Shown piece by piece: positions 55,774-63,785 of a DNA stretch of 64,000 nucleotides (its first letter is position 1; each line of letters starts with the position of its first letter). The translations under genes were made by a program, and so were the position numbers. The stretch spans positions 287,955 to 351,954 of the forward strand of contig NZ_JAPZSV010000001.1 in NCBI RefSeq assembly GCF_027532185.1, in the 5' to 3' direction. The DNA comes from Hylemonella sp. (GTDB taxonomy: Bacteria > Pseudomonadota > Gammaproteobacteria > Burkholderiales > Burkholderiaceae_C). Under the pieces are notes generated by a model that searched no databases, was not told the origin of the DNA, and saw nothing but the letters and a program-made list of their open reading frames with translations.

Positions 55774-56202
55774 TTACGAATTCGCGCGTTTCTTCAACCA
55801 ACGCATCAGCCCGCCCACGACGGGCAGCTTCTCGTAGAGCTCCTCGGCCGCGTCCCAGTAGTCGCGGTGGGAGCGGATGCGCCCGTCGGCCGCCAGGCGC
55901 AGGTGCGTGGCACCGCGGATGATCTGCGGCCGGTCGCTCCGGAAATTGCGGAAGCGGAAGTGGAAGTCCCAGCTCAGGAAGACCTGCTCGCCCTCGACAA
56001 TCCGTCCTGTGACCACGAAGCGCGGCTCGTGCAGGGCGGTGTACATGTGGGCAAAGATGCTCTGGATGGGCGCGATGCCGCGCACCTCGTTGAACGGGTC
56101 CTTGAAATACGCGTCCTCGGTGTAGAACTGGCTGAAGCGCTGCACGCTCTCGGGCGTGAGCGTCTCGAAGAAGACGACGATTTTCTCGGCAGCGTGGCTC
56201 AT
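55774..56202 (-). CDS. NTF2/SnoaL-like protein
   Basis: A 142-residue cone-fold protein: YTEDAYFKDPFNEVRGIAPIQSIF, VFLSWDFHFRF and RSHRDYWDAAEELYEKLPVVGGLMRWLKKR. Homologues accompany SDR and cyclopropane-synthase clusters. Possible roles are isomerase/dehydratase or a small ligand pocket; nothing catalytic can be assigned. It starts 13 nt after the SDR stop and is part of the leftward operon. Confidence 0.8.
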   Translation of the reverse strand: MSHAAEKIVVFFETLTPESVQRFSQFYTEDAYFKDPFNEVRGIAPIQSIFAHMYTALHEPRFVVTGRIVEGEQVFLSWDFHFRFRNFRSDRPQIIRGATHLRLAADGRIRSHRDYWDAAEELYEKLPVVGGLMRWLKKRANS

Positions 56203-56215
56203 GGCGGGATGAAGA

Positions 56216-57022
56216 TCAAAGCCCGGTGAACTTGCGCACCAGGGGGAAGTAGAGACGGTAGGGCAGCAGGCGCATGAACTTGAGCCAGCGTGTGAAGCGT
56301 TTGGGGAAATGCAGCTCGAACTGGCCGCGCGCCCAGCCGGCCAGCATCTCGCGCGCCGCGACCTCGGGCGTGATCAGCGCCGGCATCTTGAAGCGGTTCT
56401 GCGCCGTCAGTGGCGTTTCAACAAAGCCGGGATTGACCACGCTCACGCCCAGGCCCTGTGCACTCAGGTCCAGATAGAGGGCCTCGGCCAGATTGATCAG
56501 GGCCGCCTTGGTCGGCCCGTAGGCCAGGCTCTGGGGCAGGCCCCGGAAGCCCGCGACGCTGCTGATCAGGCTCAGGTGTCCGCCTTGGCCTGCCGCGGCC
56601 TGCCGCTGCAGCTGGGGCAGCACAGCGTCGAGCAGATAGAGCGCGCCCACGTAGTTGACCTGCTCGTGGCGCAACATCTCATCGAGGCTGTAGCGCTGCG
56701 CGCCCAGGGCCTTGTAATAGCCGGCGCAGTACACCACCAGATCCAGCGGGCCGCGGGCCGCCACGGCATCGGTGGCGAGTTGCAAGGCGCGGCGGTCTGT
56801 CACGTCCAGCGGCAGGGCCACGGCACGCGGCCGGCCCTGGGCATCGGTGCCCGGGTGGCGTGCCACCCAGTCCTGCAGGCGCTCGGCCTGCCGCGCCGAG
56901 ACGAAGACGGTTGCACCGCGTTCATGCAGCTGATGCGCGCAGGCCTCGCCGATGCCGGTGGAGGCGCCCACGAGCCAGACGTTCTTGCCGCTCCAGTCGC
57001 GCAGCGGGGGATTCAGGGGCAT
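56216..57022 (-). CDS. Short-chain dehydrogenase/reductase
   Basis: A 268-residue SDR with cofactor loop WLVGASTGIGEACAHQL, YCAGYYKAL and the catalytic ISSVAGFRGLPQSLAYGPTKAAL (Tyr-x3-Lys). The C-terminal part (KRFTRWLKFMRLLPYRLYFPLVRKF) is basic/hydrophobic and may touch the membrane, as in lipid-modifying SDRs. It starts 8 nt after the DUF3833 gene and is in the leftward operon. The substrate is probably an acyl or lipid intermediate (inference). Confidence 0.85.
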   Translation of the reverse strand: MPLNPPLRDWSGKNVWLVGASTGIGEACAHQLHERGATVFVSARQAERLQDWVARHPGTDAQGRPRAVALPLDVTDRRALQLATDAVAARGPLDLVVYCAGYYKALGAQRYSLDEMLRHEQVNYVGALYLLDAVLPQLQRQAAAGQGGHLSLISSVAGFRGLPQSLAYGPTKAALINLAEALYLDLSAQGLGVSVVNPGFVETPLTAQNRFKMPALITPEVAAREMLAGWARGQFELHFPKRFTRWLKFMRLLPYRLYFPLVRKFTGL

Positions 57023-57030
57023 AAAAGCTC

Positions 57031-57591
57031 TCAGCGTTTGGTGAAGGACAGCGTCACCTCGCCCAGGGTCACGCCCCATTTGCTCATGGTGGCGCGGTTG
57101 AGCATGACGCGTTCGTCCATCTGGTACATCCAGTCCTCGAAATGTACGACGATGTTGCGCCCGTCCACGGGCAGGTCCAGGTCGTAGCTCCAGTAGAAGG
57201 CGTTGCCGCGTTCCTCGCCCTGCGCCTCACCCACCACGTCACCCGCGGTACCGGTGTACCGGCCCTGGCCGCCTTCGCCGGGCGTGCGCTTGAGCGTCCA
57301 GATGCGCTTTTGCGTGGTGCCGTCGGAGTAGACAAAATCTTCGTCGAGCACACCGACCTCGCGGCCGGGCTCGCCGCTCCAGCTGCACTTCATCACCACG
57401 GTGAAGCGCTTGACCACCTTGCCCGAGCGGTTGGTGAACACGCCCCAGGCATCGACCGTGCCGTTGAAATACTTGCGCAGATCGAGCACAGGCTTTTCAC
57501 CGGCATAGTCGGCGATGGTGGGCGAGGCGCAACCGGTCAGGCCGGTGGCCCCCAGGGCTGCAGCGCCCGTGAGCAGCAAACGTCGTTTCAT
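57031..57591 (-). CDS. DUF3833 family lipoprotein
   Basis: A 186-residue lipoprotein with signal MKRRLLLTGAAALGATGLTGCA; Cys21 would be lipidated. The mature domain (ADYAGEKPVLDLRKYFNGTVDAWGVF, WSYDLDLPVDGRNIVVHFEDWMYQMDERVMLNRATMSKWG) matches DUF3833, a lipocalin-like family. The ATG overlaps the MFS stop by 4 nt. A lipocalin-like lipoprotein in a lipid-modification operon could bind or carry the product (inference). Confidence 0.85.
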   Translation of the reverse strand: MKRRLLLTGAAALGATGLTGCASPTIADYAGEKPVLDLRKYFNGTVDAWGVFTNRSGKVVKRFTVVMKCSWSGEPGREVGVLDEDFVYSDGTTQKRIWTLKRTPGEGGQGRYTGTAGDVVGEAQGEERGNAFYWSYDLDLPVDGRNIVVHFEDWMYQMDERVMLNRATMSKWGVTLGEVTLSFTKR

Positions 57592-58853
57592 GAAGATCCT
57601 TTCCGTACGAAGAACTGGAACAACAGGCCACCCGCGGCCAGCTTGAGCACGCAGGGCAGCAGACAGTAGGCATAGGTCAGGGCCTGCAAGGCCTGGGGCT
57701 CGCGCGTGCCGGGCGCGTAGCCGAAAAATCCGAGCAATGGCAGCGCCAGACCCGCGGCCAGCGCCAGATTGAGCTTGGTGGCGAAGGCCCACCAGCCGTA
57801 ATACGCCCCCTGCGCGCGCCCCAGGTCGCCCGCGCGACCGATCAGGCCGGCCAGCATGGCCCCGGGCATCACCAGGTCGGCACCCAGCGCGGCGCCGGAG
57901 AGCACGCAGATGGCGATGAAAGGCGCACTGTCACCCGCGCCCAACGTGGCAGCCCAGACAAAGACCGCTACGGCCAGCGCCATGCCCAGCAGCCAGCTGC
58001 GCGCCAGCCCCCAGGCCCGTACCGCGCGCAGCCACAGCGGCATGGACAGCGCAGCAGCCAGAAAGTAGCTGCCGAGGAACAGCGGCTCCTGGGCTGTCGG
58101 GGCCTGCAGACGGTCCTGCACGAAGAAAAGCACCAGCGTGGCCGGCACCGCGCTGGCGATGCCGTTGAGCATGAAGACGGCGATCAGGCGCCGGAAAGGC
58201 CCGCGCTGCCAGGGCAGCCACACCTTGACGGGCTGCGTCTCGTCGTCGGCTGGCACGGCGGGCGGGCGCGGCCCGCTGCGCCAGGCCAGCCAGCCCAGCC
58301 CCAGCGCCAGGCTGAACAGCCCCACCATGACCGGCAGGCCCAGCGCCACCGGCACCACCGAGGCCAGCAACACGCCCACCAGGCCCAGACCCTCACGCCA
58401 GGCCACCAGCCGGCTCTGCACCAGCGCCTCGGCACCGAGCAGCGCACCCCAGCTCTGGTGCGCCAGGGAGACGGCGCTGAAAGCCGCATAGGTCAGCACC
58501 AGCAGGACCGCGGCGACGACCAGCAGCCCGTTGCCTTGCGTCAGCGGCGGGAAGAACAGCAAGGCAAAGCCCACGGCCATGAGGCCGCAAGCGATCCCGG
58601 CCCAGACCAGCAGCGCACCCGCCGAGCGGCGGAACAGACGGTCGCTCCAGCGACCCAGCAAGGGATCGATCAGCGCGTCGAGCAGGCGCGTGGCCAGCAG
58701 CAGCGCGCCCAGCGTGGCCAGCGGCACGCCGAAGGCGCGCGCGTAATGGTTGGGCAGCAAGACATAGAGCGGCAGGGCCACGAAAGCCAGGGGCAGGCCC
58801 ATGAGGCCGTAGCGGGCAGCCTGTGCCAGATTGATCGCGGCGGAAGCGGTCAC
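57588..58853 (-). CDS. MFS transporter (MelB/GPH type)
   Basis: A 421-residue protein with about 12 membrane segments. The N-terminal region (LPLYVLLPNHYARAFGVPL, LLDALIDPLLGRWSDRL) matches the glycoside-pentoside-hexuronide cation symporter group, but homologues in this gene neighbourhood are not proven sugar transporters. It starts 9 nt after the chalcone-isomerase-like gene and overlaps the DUF3833 gene. It may export or flip a lipid-related compound. Confidence 0.87.
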   Translation of the reverse strand: MTASAAINLAQAARYGLMGLPLAFVALPLYVLLPNHYARAFGVPLATLGALLLATRLLDALIDPLLGRWSDRLFRRSAGALLVWAGIACGLMAVGFALLFFPPLTQGNGLLVVAAVLLVLTYAAFSAVSLAHQSWGALLGAEALVQSRLVAWREGLGLVGVLLASVVPVALGLPVMVGLFSLALGLGWLAWRSGPRPPAVPADDETQPVKVWLPWQRGPFRRLIAVFMLNGIASAVPATLVLFFVQDRLQAPTAQEPLFLGSYFLAAALSMPLWLRAVRAWGLARSWLLGMALAVAVFVWAATLGAGDSAPFIAICVLSGAALGADLVMPGAMLAGLIGRAGDLGRAQGAYYGWWAFATKLNLALAAGLALPLLGFFGYAPGTREPQALQALTYAYCLLPCVLKLAAGGLLFQFFVRKGSS

Positions 58854-58862
58854 AGAGGCCTT

Positions 58863-59471
58863 TCAGCGCACCGGCCCGAGCAGGGCCGCGCGCAGCTTGG
58901 GCGCGGGCGTCTGCTCCGACAGCCAGATGCCGAAGAACAGGCGGGCGAACTCGGGGTCGCGAACCTCACTCGTCGGCCGACCGTTGTAATAGAACTGCGC
59001 GCCGCGGCCCGGCAGGTGCACGCCGAGCAGGCGGTCGCCAGCGCGCACGTCCGGAAACGCCGCCACCATGGCCTGCAGCCAGTCTTTCGCCTGCGTCTCG
59101 CTGAAGGGACCGATGCGGCGCATCTCCTCGATGGAGCGCTCGGCGATGTCGCGCCCCTTGAAGTTGCGCAGGTACTGCAGTTCGAGCGCATGGCGCTGGC
59201 GTGCGAAGGCCGCAGGCTCGAAGCCCGGCTCGACCCAGAGACTGGCCTGGTAGACGTCGAAGCCCCAGTAGGTGTAAGTGCCGCTACCGGCCGCGCGCAG
59301 CTGCGCCAGCGGCGCCGCTGCCGGCGCAGACGACCCGATCTCGGCCTGTGCGCCGAAGACGGTCACGCCGGCCAGCAGCAGGGCTGCTACGCTTTTTGTA
59401 GCGTGAATTGCACCACGTCGGTGTTGCCCTCGTCGAAGGCCGCTTCGCAGTAGGCGAGATAGAACTCCCAT
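58863..59471 (-). CDS. Chalcone-isomerase-like exported protein
   Basis: A protein of up to 202 residues with an internal hydrophobic signal segment (VAALLLAGVTVFGAQAE, about 28-44). The mature part, GTYTYWGFDVYQASLWVEPGF, ALELQYLRNFKGRDIAERSIEEM, FSETQAKDWLQAMVAAFPDV and GAQFYYNGRPTSEVRDPEFARLFFGIWLSEQT, resembles the bacterial chalcone-isomerase-like family. The start is uncertain: the ATG at 59471 overlaps the end of cfa by 85 nt, and no closer ATG exists. It probably binds fatty acids in the periplasm. Confidence 0.78.
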   Translation of the reverse strand: MGVLSRLLRSGLRRGQHRRGAIHATKSVAALLLAGVTVFGAQAEIGSSAPAAAPLAQLRAAGSGTYTYWGFDVYQASLWVEPGFEPAAFARQRHALELQYLRNFKGRDIAERSIEEMRRIGPFSETQAKDWLQAMVAAFPDVRAGDRLLGVHLPGRGAQFYYNGRPTSEVRDPEFARLFFGIWLSEQTPAPKLRAALLGPVR

Positions 59472-60610
59472 AGACGGATGAACCTTTCATCGAAGCCAAG
59501 TTGGAGCACGCGCTCGCGCGCGCCCAGGAATTGCTGGCGCCAGCGGCGCAGGGTTTCGGCGTAGTCGCGGCCGAAGGCGTAGGCGTCCACCACCTGCAGG
59601 CCCGCGGCCTCGGCCTGGCGGCGGAACTCTGCCGGACAGGGCAGGCAGCCACCGGGGAAGATGTACTGCTGGATGAAGTCGGTAGACTGCAGATAACGCT
59701 CGAACAGGCGGTCGTCGATCACGATGCTCTGGATGCAGGCGCGGCCACCGCTCTTGAGCAGGCGCGCCACGCTCTCGAAGTAGGTGGGCCAGTACTCGCG
59801 GCCCACGGCCTCGACCATCTCGATGGAACAGACGGCGTCATACGGGCCATCGGCGATGTCGCGGTAGTCCTGCAGGCGCAGGTCGGCACGGGCCGCGGCC
59901 TGCGGGCCCAGGCGCGCCATGCGCTCGCGGCCCCAGCCCAGCTGCTCGGTGGAGAGCGTCACACCGGTGAGCGAGGCCTCGAACTCGGTGACGGTCATCT
60001 CGGCCAGCGCGCCCCAGCCGCAGCCGATCTCCAGCACGCGGTTGCCCGGCTGCACGCCGGCCATGCGCAGCGCGCGCCGCACCTTGGCCTGCTGGGCCGT
60101 GACCATGTCGCCGTCGAGCTGCCCCTCGAAGATGGCCGACGAGTAGTTCATGGTCTCGTCGAGCCACAGCGTGTAGAAGGCATTGCCCAGGTCGTAGTGG
60201 GCATGGATGTTCTTGCGGCTGTTGGTCTTGGTGTTGCGGTTGAACAGATGGCGCAGGCGATACAGCAGGCCACCGAGCCAGGTCCCGTAGACCACGTTCT
60301 CCAGCGCCTCGCGATTGCGGATGAAGAGGCGCAGCAGCGCGGCCAGGTCGGGCGTGGACCACTGAGCTTCACGGTAGCTCTCCGCAAAACCAATGTCGCC
60401 CGACTTGAGCGCAGCACTGAAAACGGACCAGTCGTGCACGGTGAGGCTGGCGCGCGGCTCTTCGCCGCGGCCGTAGTGCACCTGGCTGCCGTCGGGCAAT
60501 TGCAGATGCAGGCTGCCGTGGCTCAGGCGTTCGAGCAGACGCAGCACAGTGCGGGCGGCAGGCGGGGCGCTGCGCGGCAGCACCAGGCGGGGGGCGGTGG
60601 TCGTGTTCAT
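59387..60610 (-). CDS. cfa: Cyclopropane-fatty-acid-synthase-like SAM methyltransferase
   Basis: A 407-residue SAM-dependent methyltransferase of the CfaA family, acting on unsaturated phospholipid acyl chains at the membrane. The SAM-binding block VLEIGCGWGALAEMTVTEF lies near residue 193. It also has RKNIHAHYDLGNAFYTLWLDETMNYSSAIF, CSIEMVEAVGREYWPTYF and FIQQYIFPGGCLPC. It is transcribed 6 nt after the DUF1365 gene. A true cyclopropane synthase or a methyl-transferring furan-fatty-acid-type enzyme are both possible. Confidence 0.92.
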   Translation of the reverse strand: MNTTTAPRLVLPRSAPPAARTVLRLLERLSHGSLHLQLPDGSQVHYGRGEEPRASLTVHDWSVFSAALKSGDIGFAESYREAQWSTPDLAALLRLFIRNREALENVVYGTWLGGLLYRLRHLFNRNTKTNSRKNIHAHYDLGNAFYTLWLDETMNYSSAIFEGQLDGDMVTAQQAKVRRALRMAGVQPGNRVLEIGCGWGALAEMTVTEFEASLTGVTLSTEQLGWGRERMARLGPQAAARADLRLQDYRDIADGPYDAVCSIEMVEAVGREYWPTYFESVARLLKSGGRACIQSIVIDDRLFERYLQSTDFIQQYIFPGGCLPCPAEFRRQAEAAGLQVVDAYAFGRDYAETLRRWRQQFLGARERVLQLGFDERFIRLWEFYLAYCEAAFDEGNTDVVQFTLQKA

Positions 60611-60616
60611 GGCGGG

Positions 60617-61405
60617 TCAGGCGGGATGGGAACGGGTCACGAAATCGGCCGGCGGCGCCGGCTTGCGGAAGAAGGGCACGCGCTTGAGCCACAGGCGCAG
60701 CGCCTGCCAGTGGATACGCGCGATCAGCGCCAGCGTCATCAGCGGCTGGGCCAGCAGCACGTGGCGCGCGCTCTGCCGGTCGTAGGGCTGAAGCACGCCG
60801 CTCACGCTGGTCTGCAGCAGCGCGCCACCGGCATCGTGCAGGTCGACGCGCACCACGGTGCGCTGCACCCCTGCGTGCTCGGTGCGCAGGAAGCGGAATT
60901 CGTATTCGCCCTCGACACGGCAGAAGGGCGAGACGTGGAAGACCTTGTCGGCGCGCCGGGCCTGGCCATAGCGCGGGGTCTCCAACAGGTAGCAGTGGCG
61001 TTCGCCGAAGGTGTTGTTGACCTCGGCAACGACGGCGCGCAGCGTGCCGTCGGCGCGCTCGCAGTACCAGAAACTCACGGGCTTGAAGGTGTAGCCCAGC
61101 ACGCGCGGGTAGCAGTGCAGCCAGATCTCGCCGTCGGCGTCAGTGATGCCGTGCTGTGCCAGCAGCTCCTCCATCCAGGCCAGGGCCCCGCCCTGCTGCG
61201 GCCCCCGGCCGTCGCCATGGTCGGCATCGTGAAAGCTCAACCAGCCACCACGGTTGTGCGCCAGCGCGCCGCCGCCCTGCTTGCGCATGGCACGCAGCGG
61301 CAGCATGAGGAAGAAGGTGGGGTAGGCGAAGGCGTGCCGCGCCGGGCGCAGGCGCGTGTGGCGCACCTGACCCGTCCCGATCAGCGGGACGGCGGGAACG
61401 TTCAT
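60617..61405 (-). CDS. DUF1365 protein
   Basis: A 262-residue cytoplasmic protein with VRHTRLRPARHAFAYPTFFLMLPL, WLHCYPRVLGYTFKPVSFWYC, AVVAEVNNTFGERHCYLL and KVFHVSPFCRVEGEYEFRF, the standard DUF1365 blocks. The ATG overlaps the stop of the flavin oxidoreductase gene (ATGA). DUF1365 genes typically sit between a flavin amine-oxidase-like gene and a cfa-like gene, as here. Its role in fatty-acid modification is inferred from this association. Confidence 0.9.
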   Translation of the reverse strand: MNVPAVPLIGTGQVRHTRLRPARHAFAYPTFFLMLPLRAMRKQGGGALAHNRGGWLSFHDADHGDGRGPQQGGALAWMEELLAQHGITDADGEIWLHCYPRVLGYTFKPVSFWYCERADGTLRAVVAEVNNTFGERHCYLLETPRYGQARRADKVFHVSPFCRVEGEYEFRFLRTEHAGVQRTVVRVDLHDAGGALLQTSVSGVLQPYDRQSARHVLLAQPLMTLALIARIHWQALRLWLKRVPFFRKPAPPADFVTRSHPA

Positions 61406-62697
61406 GCAGCCTCCTTCCAAGCCAGCTGCGCCAGCAGGCGCTCAGCGACGACCAGACCGGACTTCAGCCCGTCTTCGTGGAAGCCGTAACCCGTCCAGGC
61501 GCCACAGTACCAGGTCTGGTGGCCACCCTGGATGCGGGCCAGCTCCTTCTGCGCCGCAATCGCGCCCAGGTCGAAGACGGGGTGGGCGTACTCATAGTCA
61601 CCCAGCACATGCTCGGAGGCGATCTCGCGCAGCGGGTTGAGCGAGACCACCACGGGCTGCTCGAAAGGCAGGGGCTGGAGCTTGTTGATCAGATAGTGCA
61701 GGCAGACGCGGCTGTGCTCCTGCTCGCTGCGGGTGGCGCGCTCATAGTTCCAGGCCGCCCATGCGCGGGACGCTTGCGGCAGCACCGAGGCATCGGTGTG
61801 CAGCACCGCGCGGTTGGGCTGGTAGCGGATGGCACCCAGGATGCGCCGCTCCTCGTCCGAAGGCTGCTGCAGCAGGGCCAGGGCCTGATCGCTGTGCGTG
61901 GCCAGCACGACCTCGTCATAGCGCTCGCTGCCGGTATCGGTCTGCACCGTCACGCCCGCGCCGTCGCGCACGATGTTGCGCACCGGGGTGGCCAGGCGCT
62001 TGTCGGCGATGCCGGCCACGATCTTCTCGACATAGCGGCGCGCGCCACCGGCCACCGTCCACCACTGCGGCCGGCCATTGACCTGGATGAGCCCGTGGTT
62101 GTGGCAGAAACGGACCATGGTGGCCACGGGGAATTCAAGCATCTGCGCCGTGGGGCAGCTCCAGATGCAGGCCATCATGGGCAGGAAGTACCAGTCACGA
62201 AACTCGGCACTGAAGCCCTGCTGGTCCAGCCAGCGGCCCAGCGGCAGCTGCAGGCGCTCGTCCGCGCCGGCCTCGGCCAGCTCGGTCGCGAGGCGGTTGA
62301 AGCGCAGCACCTCGCGCAGCATGCGCAGGAAACGCCAGTTGAACAGGTTGCCGCGCTGGGCAAAGACCGTGTTGAGGTCGGCACCGTTCCATTCAATGCG
62401 CCGCCCCGCACCCGTCATGGCCTGGACCGAGAAGGACATGTCGGTCTTGGCCGTGGGCACGTCCAGCTCGTCCAGCAGACGGATCAGGTTGGGGTAGGTG
62501 CGTTCGTTGAACACCAGAAAGCCCGTGTCCACCCCCCAGGTCGTGGGGCCATTGGCCGTGGGCAGGGTCACGTCCACCGTGTGCGTGTGGCCGCCGAAGT
62601 AGTGGCCCGCCTCGTACAAGGTGAGCTCGGCCCGCCCACGCAGGGCATGGGCCACGGCCAGGCCGGAGATGCCGGAACCGACGATGGCGACCTTCAT
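61402..62697 (-). CDS. FAD-dependent amine-oxidase-like oxidoreductase
   Basis: A 431-residue flavoprotein. The Rossmann motif is KVAIVGSGISGLAVAHALRG, then LTLYEAGHYFGGHTHTVDV, GVDTGFLVFNERTYPNLIRLLDEL and the C-terminal FAD contact TWYCGAWTGYGFHEDGLKSGL. It is the first gene of the leftward operon and divergent from the LitR-like regulator. Homologues in DUF1365-cfa clusters take part in unsaturated or furan fatty acid formation, so desaturation of a methylated acyl chain is a plausible role. Confidence 0.9.
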   Translation of the reverse strand: MKVAIVGSGISGLAVAHALRGRAELTLYEAGHYFGGHTHTVDVTLPTANGPTTWGVDTGFLVFNERTYPNLIRLLDELDVPTAKTDMSFSVQAMTGAGRRIEWNGADLNTVFAQRGNLFNWRFLRMLREVLRFNRLATELAEAGADERLQLPLGRWLDQQGFSAEFRDWYFLPMMACIWSCPTAQMLEFPVATMVRFCHNHGLIQVNGRPQWWTVAGGARRYVEKIVAGIADKRLATPVRNIVRDGAGVTVQTDTGSERYDEVVLATHSDQALALLQQPSDEERRILGAIRYQPNRAVLHTDASVLPQASRAWAAWNYERATRSEQEHSRVCLHYLINKLQPLPFEQPVVVSLNPLREIASEHVLGDYEYAHPVFDLGAIAAQKELARIQGGHQTWYCGAWTGYGFHEDGLKSGLVVAERLLAQLAWKEAA

Positions 62698-62707
62698 GCG
62701 GCCATCC

Positions 62708-62722
62708 CGGAGCCTGGACAAA
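62708..62722. promoter_or_regulatory. Operator-like half-site next to the flavin oxidoreductase gene
   Basis: CCTGGACAAA (62713-62722) matches the right half of the operator TTTGTCC-T-GGACAAA; the left half is degenerate. Its centre (62715) is 32 bp from the centre of the next site (62747) and 18 nt upstream of the divergent ATG. Confidence 0.5.
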
Positions 62723-62739
62723 ACATCGGAATTTGCATT

Positions 62740-62754
62740 TTTGTCGTGGACAAA
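62740..62754. promoter_or_regulatory. Operator-like palindrome 1
   Basis: TTTGTCG-T-GGACAAA, centre 62747, differs from the perfect palindrome at 62802-62818 by one base. It lies in the middle of the divergent intergenic region, 32 bp from the sites on either side. Confidence 0.7.
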
Positions 62755-62757
62755 GTT

Positions 62758-62792
62758 TTGTTATTTGGATTTTTGTCCATTAAAATCCAAAT
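62758..62792 (+). promoter_or_regulatory. litR promoter with 11-bp inverted repeat
   Basis: A sigma-70 promoter fits: TTGTTA (62758-62763), 17-bp spacer, TAAAAT (62781-62786). A perfect 11-bp inverted repeat, ATTTGGATTTT (62763-62773) and AAAATCCAAAT (62782-62792), overlays both elements. Inside its 8-bp spacer lies the half-site TTTGTCC (62772-62778). Confidence 0.7.
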
Positions 62793-62801
62793 CACAAGAC
62801 C

Positions 62802-62818
62802 GTTTGTCCTGGACAAAC
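62802..62818. promoter_or_regulatory. Operator-like palindrome 2 (perfect)
   Basis: GTTTGTCC-T-GGACAAAC is a perfect 17-nt palindrome centred on 62810, 16 nt upstream of the litR ATG and downstream of its predicted transcription start. Binding here would block its own transcription. Confidence 0.75.
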
Positions 62819-62825
62819 AACAAAC

Positions 62826-63785
62826 ATGATTCCGAGCACCCGATCCGCCGGCAGCACCCCGTCTACCGCTTTGCGCGAGGGCGGAGCCCTGCCCATCGCC
62901 GCCGTCGAGCGTGAAACGGGCCTGTCCAAGGACACCTTGCGGGTCTGGGAGCGGCGCTATGGCTTCCCCCAACCCGGCCGCGACGGCGCCGGCGAACGGC
63001 TCTACCCGGCCGAACAGGTGGAACGCCTGCGCGTGATCGCCCGCCTGCTCAACTCGGGAGAGCGCCCGGGCCAGATCGTGGCCCTGCCCCTGGCCGAACT
63101 GCGGCAGCGTCTGCAGGCCAGCATGCCGATGGCACGCGGATTGGCGCTGGAACACGAGGCCCTGCTGACCATGCTGCGGCGCTGCGAGATCATGGAACTG
63201 CGCCGCACCCTGAACCAGGCCGTGATGCGTCTGGGCCTTGCCCGCTTCATCACCGAACATCTGGCGCCGCTGACCGTGCACGTGGGCGAGGCCTGGATGC
63301 GCGGCGAGATCCAGGTCTTCGAAGAGCATATGTACACCGAGAGCGTGGTGGCCGTGCTGCGCGGCGCGCTCGGCGGCTCCGCCATGCCCAGCCCCGGCAT
63401 GCCGCGCGTGTTGCTGGGCACGCTGCCGCAGGAACACCACCTGCTGGGTCTGCTGATGGCCGAGACCATGCTTTCGCTCGAAGGCTGTGAATGCGTGTCA
63501 CTCGGGGCCAACACCCCGGTGGCCGAGATCGTGCGCGCCGCCCTGGCCAACCGCGCCCAGATCGTGGGCCTGAGCTTCAGCCCGGCCAGCAACACCCCGC
63601 AGCTGCAGCAAAGCCTGCTGGACTTGCGGGCCCAGCTGCCCGACGACGTGCAGCTCTGGGCTGGCGGCAGCCACCCGTCGCTGCGCAAGCGTTTGCCTGT
63701 GGGGGTGGTGGCGGTGGACAGGCTGGAGCAGATTCCTGAGCTGCTGGCGTCCTGGAAAGCGCAGGCTCAGGCACAGGCGGCCTGA
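62826..63785 (+). CDS. litR: MerR-family regulator with cobalamin-binding domain (LitR/CarH-like photoreceptor)
   Basis: A 319-residue protein in the LitR/CarH layout. The MerR winged helix is at 22-90 (PIAAVERETGLSKDTLRVWERRYGFPQP). The four-helix B12-capping domain (about 100-180) holds W157 and E167-H168 in the exact W-x9-EH motif. The B12 Rossmann domain holds E203-x-H205-x2-G208, S250-x-S252 and G280-G281. In CarH the E-x-H histidine ligates AdoCbl, and light breaks the tetramer to relieve repression. The operon it faces and the repeated operator sites fit this role. No photolyase gene is visible before the window ends. Confidence 0.92.
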   Translation: MIPSTRSAGSTPSTALREGGALPIAAVERETGLSKDTLRVWERRYGFPQPGRDGAGERLYPAEQVERLRVIARLLNSGERPGQIVALPLAELRQRLQASMPMARGLALEHEALLTMLRRCEIMELRRTLNQAVMRLGLARFITEHLAPLTVHVGEAWMRGEIQVFEEHMYTESVVAVLRGALGGSAMPSPGMPRVLLGTLPQEHHLLGLLMAETMLSLEGCECVSLGANTPVAEIVRAALANRAQIVGLSFSPASNTPQLQQSLLDLRAQLPDDVQLWAGGSHPSLRKRLPVGVVAVDRLEQIPELLASWKAQAQAQAA

